Source of the DNA: Alphaproteobacteria bacterium
Lineage (GTDB): Bacteria; Pseudomonadota; Alphaproteobacteria; CACIAM-22H2
Assembly: GCA_017308135.1 (NCBI GenBank)
Contig: JAFKFM010000008.1
Coordinates: 1 to 64,000 of the forward strand
DNA: 64,000 nt
Direction of reading: 5' to 3'
A model generated the notes under the pieces. That model was not told where the DNA came from. It was given only the letters and a program-made list of their open reading frames with translations, and searched no databases. The position numbers and the translations under genes are program-made. Shown here in pieces: positions 18,151 to 26,644 of the stretch. Positions within the stretch are counted from its first letter, which is position 1; the number at the start of each line of letters is the position of its first letter.

Positions 18151-19044
18151 ATGGCGCGCGATCTTCGCGGCTACGGTCCCAACCCGCCTTTCGCCGATTG
18201 GCCGGGCGGTGCGCGCGTCGCCGTCACCTTCGTCGTGAATTTCGAGGAAGGGGCGGAGCTATCGATCGCCGACGGCGACGAGCGCAACGAGAAAGTCTAC
18301 GAAGTCGCGGACGAAGTCGTCGGCCGCCCGGACCCGTGTCTTGAATCCCATTTCGACTACGGCACGCGCGTCGCTTATTGGCGTATCGCCGAATTATTCG
18401 ATCGCTACGGCGTGAAGTTCACGTTGTCCTCCTGCGGGCGCGCGATCGAACGCTCGCCCGAGATCACGATCGATGCGGCCAAGCGCGGCCACGAGATCGC
18501 GTGCCATGGCTGGCGCTGGGAAACCCATGCGACCATGCCATTGGAACAGGAACGCGAAGCGATCGCCAAGACCGTCGCGGTGATCGAGCGTACGACCGGC
18601 ATGCGGCCCGTGGGCTGGCATACGCGCTCCGCCCCGTCGGCCAACACGCGCAAACTGCTGGTCGAGCATGGCGGCTTCCTTTACGACAGCGACGCCTATG
18701 GCGACGAACTGCCGTATTTCGTCGACGTCGCGGGCAAGCGCCATCTGGTGCTGCCTTATGCGTTCGACACGAACGACATGCATTTCCATCAGGGATTCCA
18801 ACGTTTCGCGTTGGGCGGCGATTTCGCGACCTATACGACCGACGCGTTCGATTGGCTGCATGACGAAGGGGCGAAGACGCCGCGCTTGCTGCCGATCGGC
18901 CTGCATCTGCGCATGGTCGGTCGGCCGGGCCGCATGGCCGGATTGAAGCGTATCCTCGACCACGTGACGCGGCCCGGAGCGAAAGCCTGGTGTGCGACGC
19001 GCGCCGACGTGGCGCGGCATTGGATCGCGCGTTTCGGCAGGTAG
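18151..19044 (+). CDS. Polysaccharide-deacetylase-fold amidase (PuuE allantoinase-like)
   Basis: 297 residues of the NodB/carbohydrate esterase 4 fold in its PuuE branch: WPGGARVAVTFVVNFEEGAE near the N-terminus and GHEIACHGWRWETH (about 110-125), followed by TGMRPVGWHTR. PuuE proteins open cyclic ureides such as allantoin rather than deacetylate sugars. The neighbours (ring-opening amidohydrolase and deaminase) agree with a role in cyclic amide or ureide degradation. ATG 18151 follows the upstream stop by two bases; the true allantoinase assignment is not certain. Confidence 0.85.
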   Translation: MARDLRGYGPNPPFADWPGGARVAVTFVVNFEEGAELSIADGDERNEKVYEVADEVVGRPDPCLESHFDYGTRVAYWRIAELFDRYGVKFTLSSCGRAIERSPEITIDAAKRGHEIACHGWRWETHATMPLEQEREAIAKTVAVIERTTGMRPVGWHTRSAPSANTRKLLVEHGGFLYDSDAYGDELPYFVDVAGKRHLVLPYAFDTNDMHFHQGFQRFALGGDFATYTTDAFDWLHDEGAKTPRLLPIGLHLRMVGRPGRMAGLKRILDHVTRPGAKAWCATRADVARHWIARFGR

Positions 19045-19113
19045 ATCGCACGGTCTTGTGACCATCGGTTTAGAGGACGATCTTCTCGCGCGAAGGGTGT
19101 AGCGCCCCATCGC

Positions 19114-19128
19114 TGGCATGGAACTTGC
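19114..19128 (+). promoter_or_regulatory. Sigma-54-like (-24/-12) promoter
   Basis: TGGCATGGAACTTGC has the GG-N10-GC spacing and TGGCA...TTGC boxes of RpoN promoters. The predicted start of transcription is about 19140, giving a 25-base leader that contains the AGGAGAGGAGAG ribosome site of the binding-protein gene at 19165. No enhancer-binding activator gene is seen in the window. Confidence 0.5.
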
Positions 19129-19164
19129 GGAATATCGCCCACCTGAACAGGAGAGGAGAGGGCG

Positions 19165-20223
19165 ATGAAAAAGGTCGAAACGACCGAGCGGCAATCGTTA
19201 AGCCGTCGTTCCATGCTGCGCTTCGGCGCGCTCGCCGCCGGCGTGGCCGGGTTCCCGGCGATCCTGCGCGCGCAGACGAACGAACTCGTGATCGGCGGTG
19301 CGGCCAGCCACAAGCCGTGGATGGACTCGCACGTCATTCCGATGTTCGAAAAGAAGTATAACTGCAAGATCCTCTACGAAGGCACGCGCTCGACGATCAA
19401 TCTGGAAAAGATGCGCGCCGCGAAGGACAAACCGATGATGTCCGTCATTCAGATGGACGATCCGGTGATGATCCAGGCCGTCGAGGAAAAGCTGATCGAG
19501 AAGCTGCCAGTCGCGCAGATTCCCAATCTTTCCAAGCTGCGCGCTTCCGCGATCCATATGGACGGCATGTGGGCGAACTATCAAGCGCCGTGGTCGGGCC
19601 TCGCCTACAACACGAAGTCGCTGGCTTCGGGCGTGCCGAGCTGGACGACGATGTGGGAGCCCCGGATGAAGGGCAAGGTGGCGCTGCCGTCGTTGCAGAA
19701 CACCGACGGTCCCTGGGCGCTGTACATGGCGGCGCATCTGGAAACCGGCAAGCCGCTGAAGGACGCGCAATACGATTTCGAAGCGGGTTTCAAGAAGCTG
19801 CGCACGCTGAAATCGAGCCTGCTGACGATCTACACGAACCTACCGCAGTCGTTCAATCTGCTGGAACAGGGCGAAGCTTGGATCCACGGCACGTTCTCGT
19901 CCTACGCGCTGCTGCGCAAGCAGGCGGGCGCGCCGGTCGATCTCGCCGCCCCGAAGGAAGGCATCTTCGCCATGCCGTCGGGAATCTGCCTGGTCGCCAA
20001 CGCGCCGAACAAGGATCTCGCGACCGCCTATATCAACGAGATGCTCGGCGCGCAGCTTCAGGCGGAGCTGACGCCGCTGACCTACTCGCTGCCGACGAAC
20101 ACCGACGCGCCGTCGACCGTTGCGCTGCCGGCGGGCGTCGAGGTCTTCGCGCCCGATTGGGGCTGGTTCACCAAGAACCGCACCATGCTGGTCGAGCGTT
20201 GGGACCGCGAGATGGCGATCTGA
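19165..20223 (+). CDS. Periplasmic binding protein, polyamine-type ABC importer (PotD-like)
   Basis: 352-residue extracellular binding protein of the PotD/spermidine-putrescine class with a twin-arginine leader (SRRSMLRFGA, cleavage near LRAQT at residue 37). Clear landmarks: NELVIGGAAS, YEGTRSTINLEKM, QMDDPVM, HMDGMWANYQAPW and NLLEQGEAW. Clearly paralogous to the protein encoded at 34571-35629, which shares all these blocks. It heads a complete SBP-ATPase-permease-permease operon. The gene directly follows the cyclic-amide hydrolases, so the ligand may be such a compound rather than a polyamine. Confidence 0.9.
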   Translation: MKKVETTERQSLSRRSMLRFGALAAGVAGFPAILRAQTNELVIGGAASHKPWMDSHVIPMFEKKYNCKILYEGTRSTINLEKMRAAKDKPMMSVIQMDDPVMIQAVEEKLIEKLPVAQIPNLSKLRASAIHMDGMWANYQAPWSGLAYNTKSLASGVPSWTTMWEPRMKGKVALPSLQNTDGPWALYMAAHLETGKPLKDAQYDFEAGFKKLRTLKSSLLTIYTNLPQSFNLLEQGEAWIHGTFSSYALLRKQAGAPVDLAAPKEGIFAMPSGICLVANAPNKDLATAYINEMLGAQLQAELTPLTYSLPTNTDAPSTVALPAGVEVFAPDWGWFTKNRTMLVERWDREMAI

Positions 20224-20240
20224 CGAAAAGACGAAAGGAC

Positions 20241-20274
20241 GCCGTCGCCCGCGACCCCATGCGCGGGCGGCGGC
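20241..20274 (+). terminator. Stem-loop after the binding-protein gene (attenuator/processing hairpin)
   Basis: A 13-bp stem (20241-20253 with 20262-20274, one G-U pair) and an 8-base loop lie in the 61-base gap between the binding protein and ATPase genes. No U-run follows, so it is more likely a partial terminator or mRNA-stabilising hairpin that raises binding-protein over transporter expression. Confidence 0.6.
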
Positions 20275-20284
20275 ATTTCCGCGA

Positions 20285-21364
20285 ATGACACAGGCTCACC
20301 TCGATATCCGCGGCGTTTCCAAAGCCTACGGCGAAACGACCGTGCTCGACCGGCTCGACCTGTCCGTCGGGCGCGGCGAGTTTATTTCTCTTCTTGGTCC
20401 TTCCGGCTGCGGCAAGACCACGCTGCTGCGCCTTGTCGCCGGGCTGTTGAATTCCGACAGCGGCACGATCGCCGTCGACGGCAAGGATTTGACCGCCTTG
20501 CCCGCGCATAAGCGCAATATCGGCGTCGTGTTCCAGAATTACGCGCTGTTCCCGCATCTGACGGTCGCGGAGAATGTCGCCTTCGGTTTGGAAGCCAAGG
20601 GCACGCCGAAGACGGAAGTCGCGGAGATCGTGAAGCGCACGCTCGAACTCGTGAAGCTGGCCGAGATGGCGCCGCGCACGATCTTCGCGCTGTCGGGCGG
20701 CCAGCAACAGCGCGTGGCCGTGGCGCGTGCGTTGGCGATCCGGCCGAGCCTGCTGCTGCTCGACGAGCCGTTCTCGGCCCTTGACCGCAAGCTGCGCGAA
20801 TCCATGCAGATCGATCTTCGCCGCTTGTTGCGCGAACTCGGCATCACCGCCGTGTTCGTCACGCACGACCAGGAAGAAGCGATGGTGATGTCCGATCGCA
20901 TCGCGGTGATGAATCGCGGCGCCATCGAACAGCTTGCCGCCCCCAAGACGATCTACGATCGGCCCGCGACGGCCTTCGCGCTCGAATTCCTCGGCGGATC
21001 GACGCGTCTGCGCGCGACCGTCGCGTCGGTCGATGGCGATTACGTGCAACTCGACACGCCGCTGGGGAAAATCGCCGGCAAGGGACATTTCCTGCGCGGC
21101 GTGGATGTGCTCGCGGGCGTGCGCCCGGAAAAGATCGCCGTCAATCGTCCGCCGTCGCCCGATCGCAACGCGCTGGCCGCGCGCGTGATCGATCGCGTCT
21201 TCCTCGGTTCCAAGCTGATGGTGATTTTCGACGCGGGCGAGGGCGGCCAAGGTGTCGCCGAACTCAACGCGGCCGACATGCCGGAATTGCCGGCCGATGG
21301 CGTGGTCGAGTTCTCCTGGCAGATCGCGGATACGCTTATCTTCCCGGCCGAGGCGCCGGCATGA
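20285..21364 (+). CDS. ABC transporter ATP-binding protein (PotA-like)
   Basis: 359-residue importer ATPase. Walker A GPSGCGKTT at 38-46, Q-loop VVFQNYALF near 81-89, signature LSGGQQQR at 136-143, Walker B LLLLDE (D160/E161) and switch H194 (FVTHDQEEA). The C-terminal ~80 residues form a TOBE domain (GVRPEKIAV). The start at 20285 follows the stem-loop; its stop overlaps the next gene by 4 bases (ATGA). Confidence 0.93.
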   Translation: MTQAHLDIRGVSKAYGETTVLDRLDLSVGRGEFISLLGPSGCGKTTLLRLVAGLLNSDSGTIAVDGKDLTALPAHKRNIGVVFQNYALFPHLTVAENVAFGLEAKGTPKTEVAEIVKRTLELVKLAEMAPRTIFALSGGQQQRVAVARALAIRPSLLLLDEPFSALDRKLRESMQIDLRRLLRELGITAVFVTHDQEEAMVMSDRIAVMNRGAIEQLAAPKTIYDRPATAFALEFLGGSTRLRATVASVDGDYVQLDTPLGKIAGKGHFLRGVDVLAGVRPEKIAVNRPPSPDRNALAARVIDRVFLGSKLMVIFDAGEGGQGVAELNAADMPELPADGVVEFSWQIADTLIFPAEAPA

Positions 21365-22200
21365 TCGCGGCGATACGCCGCCTCGATCCGCTCGCTTGGC
21401 TGGCCGTGCCGGCGACCGCCTATCTCGCTTTCGCCTTCGCGCTGCCCCTCGGCCTGCTGCTGATCAAAAGCGTGTGGACGGCGGATGGGTTCACGCTCGC
21501 CAGCTACGTCAAGTTTTTCTCGGATCCGTTCAGCTGGCGCGTGCTGACGAACACGCTGAAGATCGCGTTCCTCATCACGCTGGTCACACTGTTTTTGGGC
21601 TATCCCGTCGCGTTCGCGCTGGCGCTATCGCGCGGCTGGCTGCAAGTGATGCTGCTGGTCGCGATGATCCTGCCGCTGTCGATCGGCGCGGTCGTGAAGG
21701 CGTTTTCGTGGCAGATCGTGCTGCGCCGCGACGGCGTGGTGAACCGTTTCCTCGAATGGATCGGCCTGATCGACGAGCCGGTGCGCTTCCTGTTCACCGA
21801 AACCGGGCTCGTTTTGGGGGCTGCGAATATCTTTCTGCCCTTCATGGTGCTGCCGATCTATTCGGTCGTGCGCTTGATCGATCCGCGTTTGAGCGAGGCG
21901 GCGGCGACGCTGGGGGCGGGGCCGGTCTACGGATTCCTGCGCATCACCGCGATCCTCAGCCTGCCGGGCGTGGTCGCGGGCATCGCCTTCGTCTTCTCGC
22001 TGTCGATTTCGATGTATGTGATCCCGTCGCTGCTGATCGGCGACCGCTATCAATTGCTCGCGACGCTGACCGGCCGGTCGTTCCTGTTCCTGCGCAACGA
22101 AACGCTGGGGGCGACCGTCGCGGTGATCCTGCTGATCATCGCCATCGCGGTCGTGATGGTCAGCTCGTATCTCTCCAACCGCTTGCGGCCCGCGCGATGA
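21361..22200 (+). CDS. ABC transporter permease (PotB-like)
   Basis: 279-residue inner-membrane subunit with about six membrane segments. The region VVKAFSWQIVLRRDGVVN and the EAA loop RLSEAAATLGAGPVYGFL are typical of PotB/PotH permeases. ATGA overlaps on both sides imply coupled translation with the ATPase and the next permease. It is paralogous to the permease at 32624-33460 (shared WQIVLRRDG and YVIPSLLIGDR). Confidence 0.9.
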   Translation: MIAAIRRLDPLAWLAVPATAYLAFAFALPLGLLLIKSVWTADGFTLASYVKFFSDPFSWRVLTNTLKIAFLITLVTLFLGYPVAFALALSRGWLQVMLLVAMILPLSIGAVVKAFSWQIVLRRDGVVNRFLEWIGLIDEPVRFLFTETGLVLGAANIFLPFMVLPIYSVVRLIDPRLSEAAATLGAGPVYGFLRITAILSLPGVVAGIAFVFSLSISMYVIPSLLIGDRYQLLATLTGRSFLFLRNETLGATVAVILLIIAIAVVMVSSYLSNRLRPAR

Positions 22201-22997
22201 TCCGGGCGCGCCGTATTGCCATTTTCTATGTCGCGGTCGTGACGGCGCTGTCGGTCGTATTTTTGATGACGCCGCTGGTCGTCACGGTGATCGTGTCTTT
22301 CGCCAACTCGACGGTATTCACCTTGCCGCCGCCCGATTGGTCGTTCCGCTGGTACGAGCGCATGGCGGCGCGCGCGGGCTTGATTCCGTCGCTGCTGCTG
22401 TCGTTGCAGATCGCGGCGATCTCGACCGCGATATCGCTGGTCGCCGGCACGCTCTGCGCCATCGCCACGGTGCGCGGGCGCTTCCCCGGCCGCGACGCGA
22501 TCGCGACCTTCGTCGTCTCGCCGTTGATGATGCCGGGCCTCGTGGTCGGCGTGGCGATGTTGCAGTTCCTGCGCGAGCTCGGCTTGCGCGACGCCTATAC
22601 CAGCCTGTTGATCGCGCATATCGTCATCACCATGCCCTATGTCATGCGCACGGTGATGGCGAGCCTGTCGCTGTTCGATTTCTCGCTGATCGACGCGGCG
22701 CGCACGCTGGGCTGCTCCTATCCGCGCGCACTGCGCAAGGTGATGGTGCCGGTGCTGGCGCCGGCCTTCCTCACCTCGGGGCTGTTCGCGTTTCTCGCCT
22801 CGCTCGACAATTATCCGATCTCGATCTTCTTCACCGATCCGCGCACCAAGACGCTGCCGATCCAGATGCTGCAATTCCTAGAGGAGCAGCCCGATCCGTC
22901 GATCGCGGCGATGTCGGCCTGTTTGATCCTGCTGACGATCGGCGTGTTGTTCGTCGGGGATCGTCTGGTCGGCTTGCGGCGCCTGGCGGATTTCTGA
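22197..22997 (+). CDS. ABC transporter permease (PotC-like)
   Basis: 266-residue partner permease, six hydrophobic segments, EAA loop FSLIDAARTLGCSYPRALRK. It starts within the upstream stop (ATGA at 22197). The PPPDWSFRWYERM sequence near residue 45 is the usual PotC-type periplasmic loop. This is the last gene of the operon; nothing clear lies in the 28 bases before the convergent SDR gene. Confidence 0.9.
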   Translation: MIRARRIAIFYVAVVTALSVVFLMTPLVVTVIVSFANSTVFTLPPPDWSFRWYERMAARAGLIPSLLLSLQIAAISTAISLVAGTLCAIATVRGRFPGRDAIATFVVSPLMMPGLVVGVAMLQFLRELGLRDAYTSLLIAHIVITMPYVMRTVMASLSLFDFSLIDAARTLGCSYPRALRKVMVPVLAPAFLTSGLFAFLASLDNYPISIFFTDPRTKTLPIQMLQFLEEQPDPSIAAMSACLILLTIGVLFVGDRLVGLRRLADF

Positions 22998-23025
22998 TCG
23001 CCGCCAAGCGCCGCCGCCGAGCCGC

Positions 23026-23874
23026 TCACGCGGCCTGCGGTGCCGCGAAATCGGTCGAGATCGCGACCGAACGCCATTTGTCGAGGATCGCGGCGTCGTC
23101 CTGGTGCTTGGCCGCGATCGCCGCCACCGTGTCGCTGCCCAAAGGCAGCCGGACGGGCGGGTTGGGCGCATCGGCGAAGGCGACGATGCTGCGCGCCAGC
23201 TTTTCCGGATCGCCCGGCTGATTGTGGCTGATCTCCGCCGCCACCTGGCGCACCTTGCCGGCGGTCGCGTCGTAATCCGGAATCCGGACCTGACTGACCG
23301 ACAGCGAGGTCGCATCGAGGAAGTCGGTGCGGAAATAACCGGGCTCGATCACCGTCACATGGATGCCGAGTGGGGCGAGTTCGTCGTGCAGCGCTTCCGA
23401 CAATCCCTCGACCGCGAATTTGGTCGAGCAATAGACGCCGAACCCCGCGCCGCCGCGATAGCCGCCGATCGAGGATATGTTCAGCACGCGCCCCGAACGC
23501 TGGCGGCGCATATGCGGCAGCACCGCGCGCGTCACGGCCAGAAGGCCGAACACGTTGGTGCGATAAAGCGCTTCGATTTCGCGCGCCGTGGCTTCCTCGA
23601 CCGCGCCCAGCAGACCGAAGCCCGCGTTGTTCAGCAACACGTCGATCCGGCCAAAGCGTTCGACCGCGTGCTGGGCGGCGGCGCGCGCTTGCGCCTCGTC
23701 GGTCACGTCGAGTTTCAGCGCCAGCAGATTGGGGTGATGGCCGAGCGTTTCGTCGATGGTCGCGGGATTGCGCGCCGTGGCGACGACATAGTCGCCCTGG
23801 GCCAGGGCCCGGCTGGCGATCCGCGCACCGAAGCCGCGCGAGGCGCCGGTGATGAACCAAGTCTTGGGCTGCAT
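23026..23874 (-). CDS. Short-chain dehydrogenase/reductase (SDR)
   Basis: 282-residue NAD(P)-dependent oxidoreductase of the classical SDR family: TGASRGFG at 9-16, NNAG 82-85, catalytic S135, Y148 and K152. The start at 23874 is chosen because AAAGGAGACAGAAA precedes it; the frame also stays open 40 codons further upstream, but those codons fall in the AT-rich control region. Substrate unknown. It is divergent from a LysR gene whose start lies 119 bases away, so it is probably that regulator's target. Confidence 0.9.
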   Translation of the reverse strand: MQPKTWFITGASRGFGARIASRALAQGDYVVATARNPATIDETLGHHPNLLALKLDVTDEAQARAAAQHAVERFGRIDVLLNNAGFGLLGAVEEATAREIEALYRTNVFGLLAVTRAVLPHMRRQRSGRVLNISSIGGYRGGAGFGVYCSTKFAVEGLSEALHDELAPLGIHVTVIEPGYFRTDFLDATSLSVSQVRIPDYDATAGKVRQVAAEISHNQPGDPEKLARSIVAFADAPNPPVRLPLGSDTVAAIAAKHQDDAAILDKWRSVAISTDFAAPQAA

Positions 23875-23942
23875 TTTCTGTCTCCTTTTTCGATCGGTGG
23901 GGATCGTCCCCGTCCGTGCGAAAAGGGATACGCCCGGATAAC

Positions 23943-23993
23943 TGATGAGATAATAGACTATTAAATACGTGAAGTAGTGAGTATAACTCATCA
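23943..23993. promoter_or_regulatory. LysR-type control region with inverted repeats
   Basis: In this AT-rich divergent gap, TAATAGACTATTA (23951-23963) is a perfect 6+1+6 palindrome that also fits the LysR T-N11-A motif. A second pair, TGATGAG (23943-23949) and CTCATCA (23987-23993), forms a 7-bp inverted repeat ending next to the regulator's ATG. Both are good candidates for autoregulation and activation of the SDR gene. Confidence 0.55.
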
Positions 23994-24881
23994 ATGGATC
24001 GGATCGACCCCAGCGATTTGGCCGGGTTTCTGGCGATCGCGAAGCATCGCAGCTTCCGCCAGGCGGCGAACGAGCGCGGCTGCACGCCGTCGGCCTTGAG
24101 CCATTCGTTGCGCCTGCTGGAGGAACGGCTGGGCGTACGCTTGGTCAATCGCACGACGCGCAGCGTGGCGCTGACCGAGGCGGGGCGGCGTTTGCAAGCG
24201 CGCGTCGCACCGGCGTTTCGCGACATCGCCGACGCGATCGACGATCTGAACATGTTCCGGGATTCGCCGGCGGGCACGCTGCGCCTCAACACCGCCAACG
24301 CCGCCGTGCAGATCGTCGTACTGCCCTTCGTCGCGCGCTTCCTCGACGCCTATCCGGGCGTCAATGTCGAGATCGACATCGACAGCGCGTTGATCGACAT
24401 CGTCGCCAAGGGTTACGACGCGGGCATTCGCTTCGGCGAAACCTTGGCGCAGGACATGATCGCGATGCCGCTGGGCCCGCGCCAGCGCGCGGCGATCGTG
24501 GCGTCGCCCGAATTTTTCCATCGCCATCCGAAACCGAAAACGCCCGCCGATCTGAAATCGTTGCCCTGCGTGCGTTTCCGCTTGGGCAGCGGGCGCGTTT
24601 ACAACTGGGAGTTCGAACGCGGCGGCAAGGAAACGAAGGTCGAAGTCGAAGGCCGCTTGACGCTCGACGAGTTGAGTCTGTGCGTCCAGGCCGCGGTCGA
24701 AGGCGTGGGGATCACCTACGCGTTCGAAGCCCAGGTCGCCGAGCATTTGGTGGCGGGGCGGCTGGTGCGCGTGCTGGAGGATTGGTGCCCGGAATTTCCG
24801 GGCTTCTATCTCTACTACCCCAGCCGCCGGCAATTGCCCGCGGCCTTGCGCGCCTTCGTCGAATTCGCGAAATCCGCGTAA
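23994..24881 (+). CDS. LysR-family transcriptional regulator
   Basis: 295 residues. An N-terminal winged helix at about 8-68 (GFLAIAKHRSFRQAANE, SALSHSLRLLEERLGVRLVNRTTRSVALTEAG) is followed by a periplasmic-binding-protein-like effector domain. The NRTTRSVALTEAG sequence is characteristic of the LysR subgroup that often flanks oxidoreductase genes. It is transcribed away from the SDR and ends 11 bases before the convergent thiolase. Confidence 0.92.
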   Translation: MDRIDPSDLAGFLAIAKHRSFRQAANERGCTPSALSHSLRLLEERLGVRLVNRTTRSVALTEAGRRLQARVAPAFRDIADAIDDLNMFRDSPAGTLRLNTANAAVQIVVLPFVARFLDAYPGVNVEIDIDSALIDIVAKGYDAGIRFGETLAQDMIAMPLGPRQRAAIVASPEFFHRHPKPKTPADLKSLPCVRFRLGSGRVYNWEFERGGKETKVEVEGRLTLDELSLCVQAAVEGVGITYAFEAQVAEHLVAGRLVRVLEDWCPEFPGFYLYYPSRRQLPAALRAFVEFAKSA

Positions 24882-24892
24882 GACCGTCGGGG

Positions 24893-26077
24893 CTAGAGCG
24901 TTTCCAGCGCCAAAGCGATGCCTTGGCCGCCGCCGATGCACAAGGTGACGATGCCGTTGCGCAGGCCGTCGCGCTTCATCGAATGCAGCAGGCGCGTGGT
25001 CAGTACGGCGCCCGTGGCGCCGATCGGATGGCCATGCGCGATCGCGCCGCCGTCGACATTGACGATATCGGGCGGCAGGCCAAGCTCGCGCATCACCGCA
25101 AGCGGGACGGCCGCGAAGGCTTCGTTGATCTCGACGCGTTCGACGTCGGAAAGTTTCCAGCCCGCCTTGTCGAGCGCTTTGCGCACCGCCGGGACGGGGC
25201 CGATCCCGAACATCCCCGGCTCGACCGCCGCGACGCCGTAGCCCGCCAGGCGCGCGACCGGCTCGATCCCGGCCTTGTCGGCGGCGTCGCGCGACGCGAC
25301 GATCATCGCGGCCGCACCGCTATTGAGGCCGGGCGAATTGCCGGCGGTGATCGTGCCGTCGGCGCGGAAGGCGGGTTTGAGCTTCGCGAGCACGTCGATC
25401 GTCGTGTCGGGGCGCGGCGCTTCGTCCCGCCCGAAAACTTCCACGCCTTTGCGCGTTTTGAGTTCGACCGGCACGATCTCCGCATCGAACTTGCCCGCAC
25501 TTCGTGCGGCGGCGAAACGTTGCTGCGAGCGCGCGGCGAATGCGTCCTGCGTTTCGCGGGTCAATCCGTATTTCGCGGCGAGGTCTTCGGTGTGCCAGCC
25601 CGAATGCTTGCCCGAGAACGCATCATGCAGCCCGTCGGTGAGCATCGAATCGAGAATCTCCGCCGGGCCCATGCGATAGCCCCAGCGCCCGTTGTCGAGC
25701 AGATAGGGCGCGCGATCCATGTTCTCCATCCCGCCCGCGACGATGAAATCGGCATCTCCCGCCGCGATTTCCAATGCGGCCGAAACCACGGCTTGCGCGC
25801 CCGAACCGCAGACGCGGTTGACGGTCAGGGCCGGGATTGACACGGGCACATTCGCCCCGATCGCCGCCTGGCGGGCCGGATTCATCTTGTTGCCGGCCTG
25901 GATGACGTTGCCCATGACGACGGCGCCCAGCTTGTCGGCGCCGAGCCCCGCGCGCCGCAATGTCTCGCGCACGACCAGCGCGCCAAGTTCGGTCGCCGGC
26001 ACGGTTTTCAGCGCGCCGTTGAACGCGCCGATCGCGGTGCGGATTGGGGCGGCGAGGACGATGTCGGGGCGGCGCAT
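24893..26077 (-). CDS. Acetyl-CoA acetyltransferase (thiolase)
   Basis: 394-residue type II thiolase that interconverts two acetyl-CoA and acetoacetyl-CoA, or cleaves 3-ketoacyl-CoA. Catalytic residues are C90 (NRVCGSGAQA), H350 (GHPIGATG) and C380 (LCIGGGQG), all present. ATG 26077 is preferred because GGAG lies about 7 bases before it; another ATG is four codons upstream. It stands alone, divergent from the HxlR/MATE pair, with a shared inverted repeat between. Confidence 0.92.
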   Translation of the reverse strand: MRRPDIVLAAPIRTAIGAFNGALKTVPATELGALVVRETLRRAGLGADKLGAVVMGNVIQAGNKMNPARQAAIGANVPVSIPALTVNRVCGSGAQAVVSAALEIAAGDADFIVAGGMENMDRAPYLLDNGRWGYRMGPAEILDSMLTDGLHDAFSGKHSGWHTEDLAAKYGLTRETQDAFAARSQQRFAAARSAGKFDAEIVPVELKTRKGVEVFGRDEAPRPDTTIDVLAKLKPAFRADGTITAGNSPGLNSGAAAMIVASRDAADKAGIEPVARLAGYGVAAVEPGMFGIGPVPAVRKALDKAGWKLSDVERVEINEAFAAVPLAVMRELGLPPDIVNVDGGAIAHGHPIGATGAVLTTRLLHSMKRDGLRNGIVTLCIGGGQGIALALETL

Positions 26078-26093
26078 GATTTTCTCCATCTAG

Positions 26094-26114
26094 TTACTTG
26101 CATAATGATAGTAA
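26094..26114. promoter_or_regulatory. Inverted repeat, probable HxlR operator
   Basis: TTACT (26094-26098) and AGTAA (26110-26114) flank an 11-base AT-rich centre. HxlR-family proteins commonly bind such spaced TTACT/AGTAA-type repeats. The site lies between the divergent thiolase and HxlR starts and could control both. Confidence 0.45.
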
Positions 26115-26152
26115 TGGGGTCATATCCCCGCAAGACCGGCGGAGAAAGAAAG

Positions 26153-26644
26153 ATGAAGCGCAAGAGTTTCAAGCGGATGACCTGCCCGATCGCGCGCGGA
26201 TTGGAACGCGTGGGCGAATGGTGGAGCATTCTGATCCTGCGCGATGCCTTCGCGGGGCTGAAACGCTTCGACGAATTCCAGGATAGTCTGGGGATCGCGC
26301 CCAACATGCTCACGCGCCGGCTAAAGGCGCTGGTCGCTTCGGGCCTGCTGGAGAAGCGCCGCTATAGCGAACGGCCCGCGCGTTACGAATACGTGCTCAC
26401 ACCGCGCGGCCGCGATTTCCGCTCCGTCCTGACCATGATGATGGAATGGGGCAACAAGCATTTCGCGCCCGAGGGCAAGAGCGTGCGGCTGATCCATGTG
26501 TCGACGGGGCGGGAGGCCGAACCGATCCTGGTTGACCGTGTGTCGGGCTTGCCGATCGCCGCACCGGAATTCCGCATGGCGGCGGGCCCCGCCGCCAATG
26601 AACGCACAAGGCGGCGTTATGAAGGCGCGGAGGGCGTGCGATGA
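26153..26644 (+). CDS. HxlR-family winged-helix regulator
   Basis: 163 residues. The HxlR core is at 8-100: TCPIARGLERVGEWWSILIL, GLKRFDEFQ, APNMLTRRLKALVASGLLEKR and PARYEYVLTPRG. C11 is at the position used for redox or electrophile sensing in some family members. ATG 26153 is selected by the GGCGGAGAAAG ribosome site rather than the ATG at 26105 within the control region. It overlaps the MATE exporter by 4 bases, so it probably regulates it. Confidence 0.9.
   Translation: MKRKSFKRMTCPIARGLERVGEWWSILILRDAFAGLKRFDEFQDSLGIAPNMLTRRLKALVASGLLEKRRYSERPARYEYVLTPRGRDFRSVLTMMMEWGNKHFAPEGKSVRLIHVSTGREAEPILVDRVSGLPIAAPEFRMAAGPAANERTRRRYEGAEGVR

Noticed and set aside
23875..23994. Upstream extension of the SDR gene to the ATG at 23994
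   Set aside because: The extra 40 codons cross the AT-rich operator region and lack SDR character; a strong ribosome site precedes the ATG at 23874.
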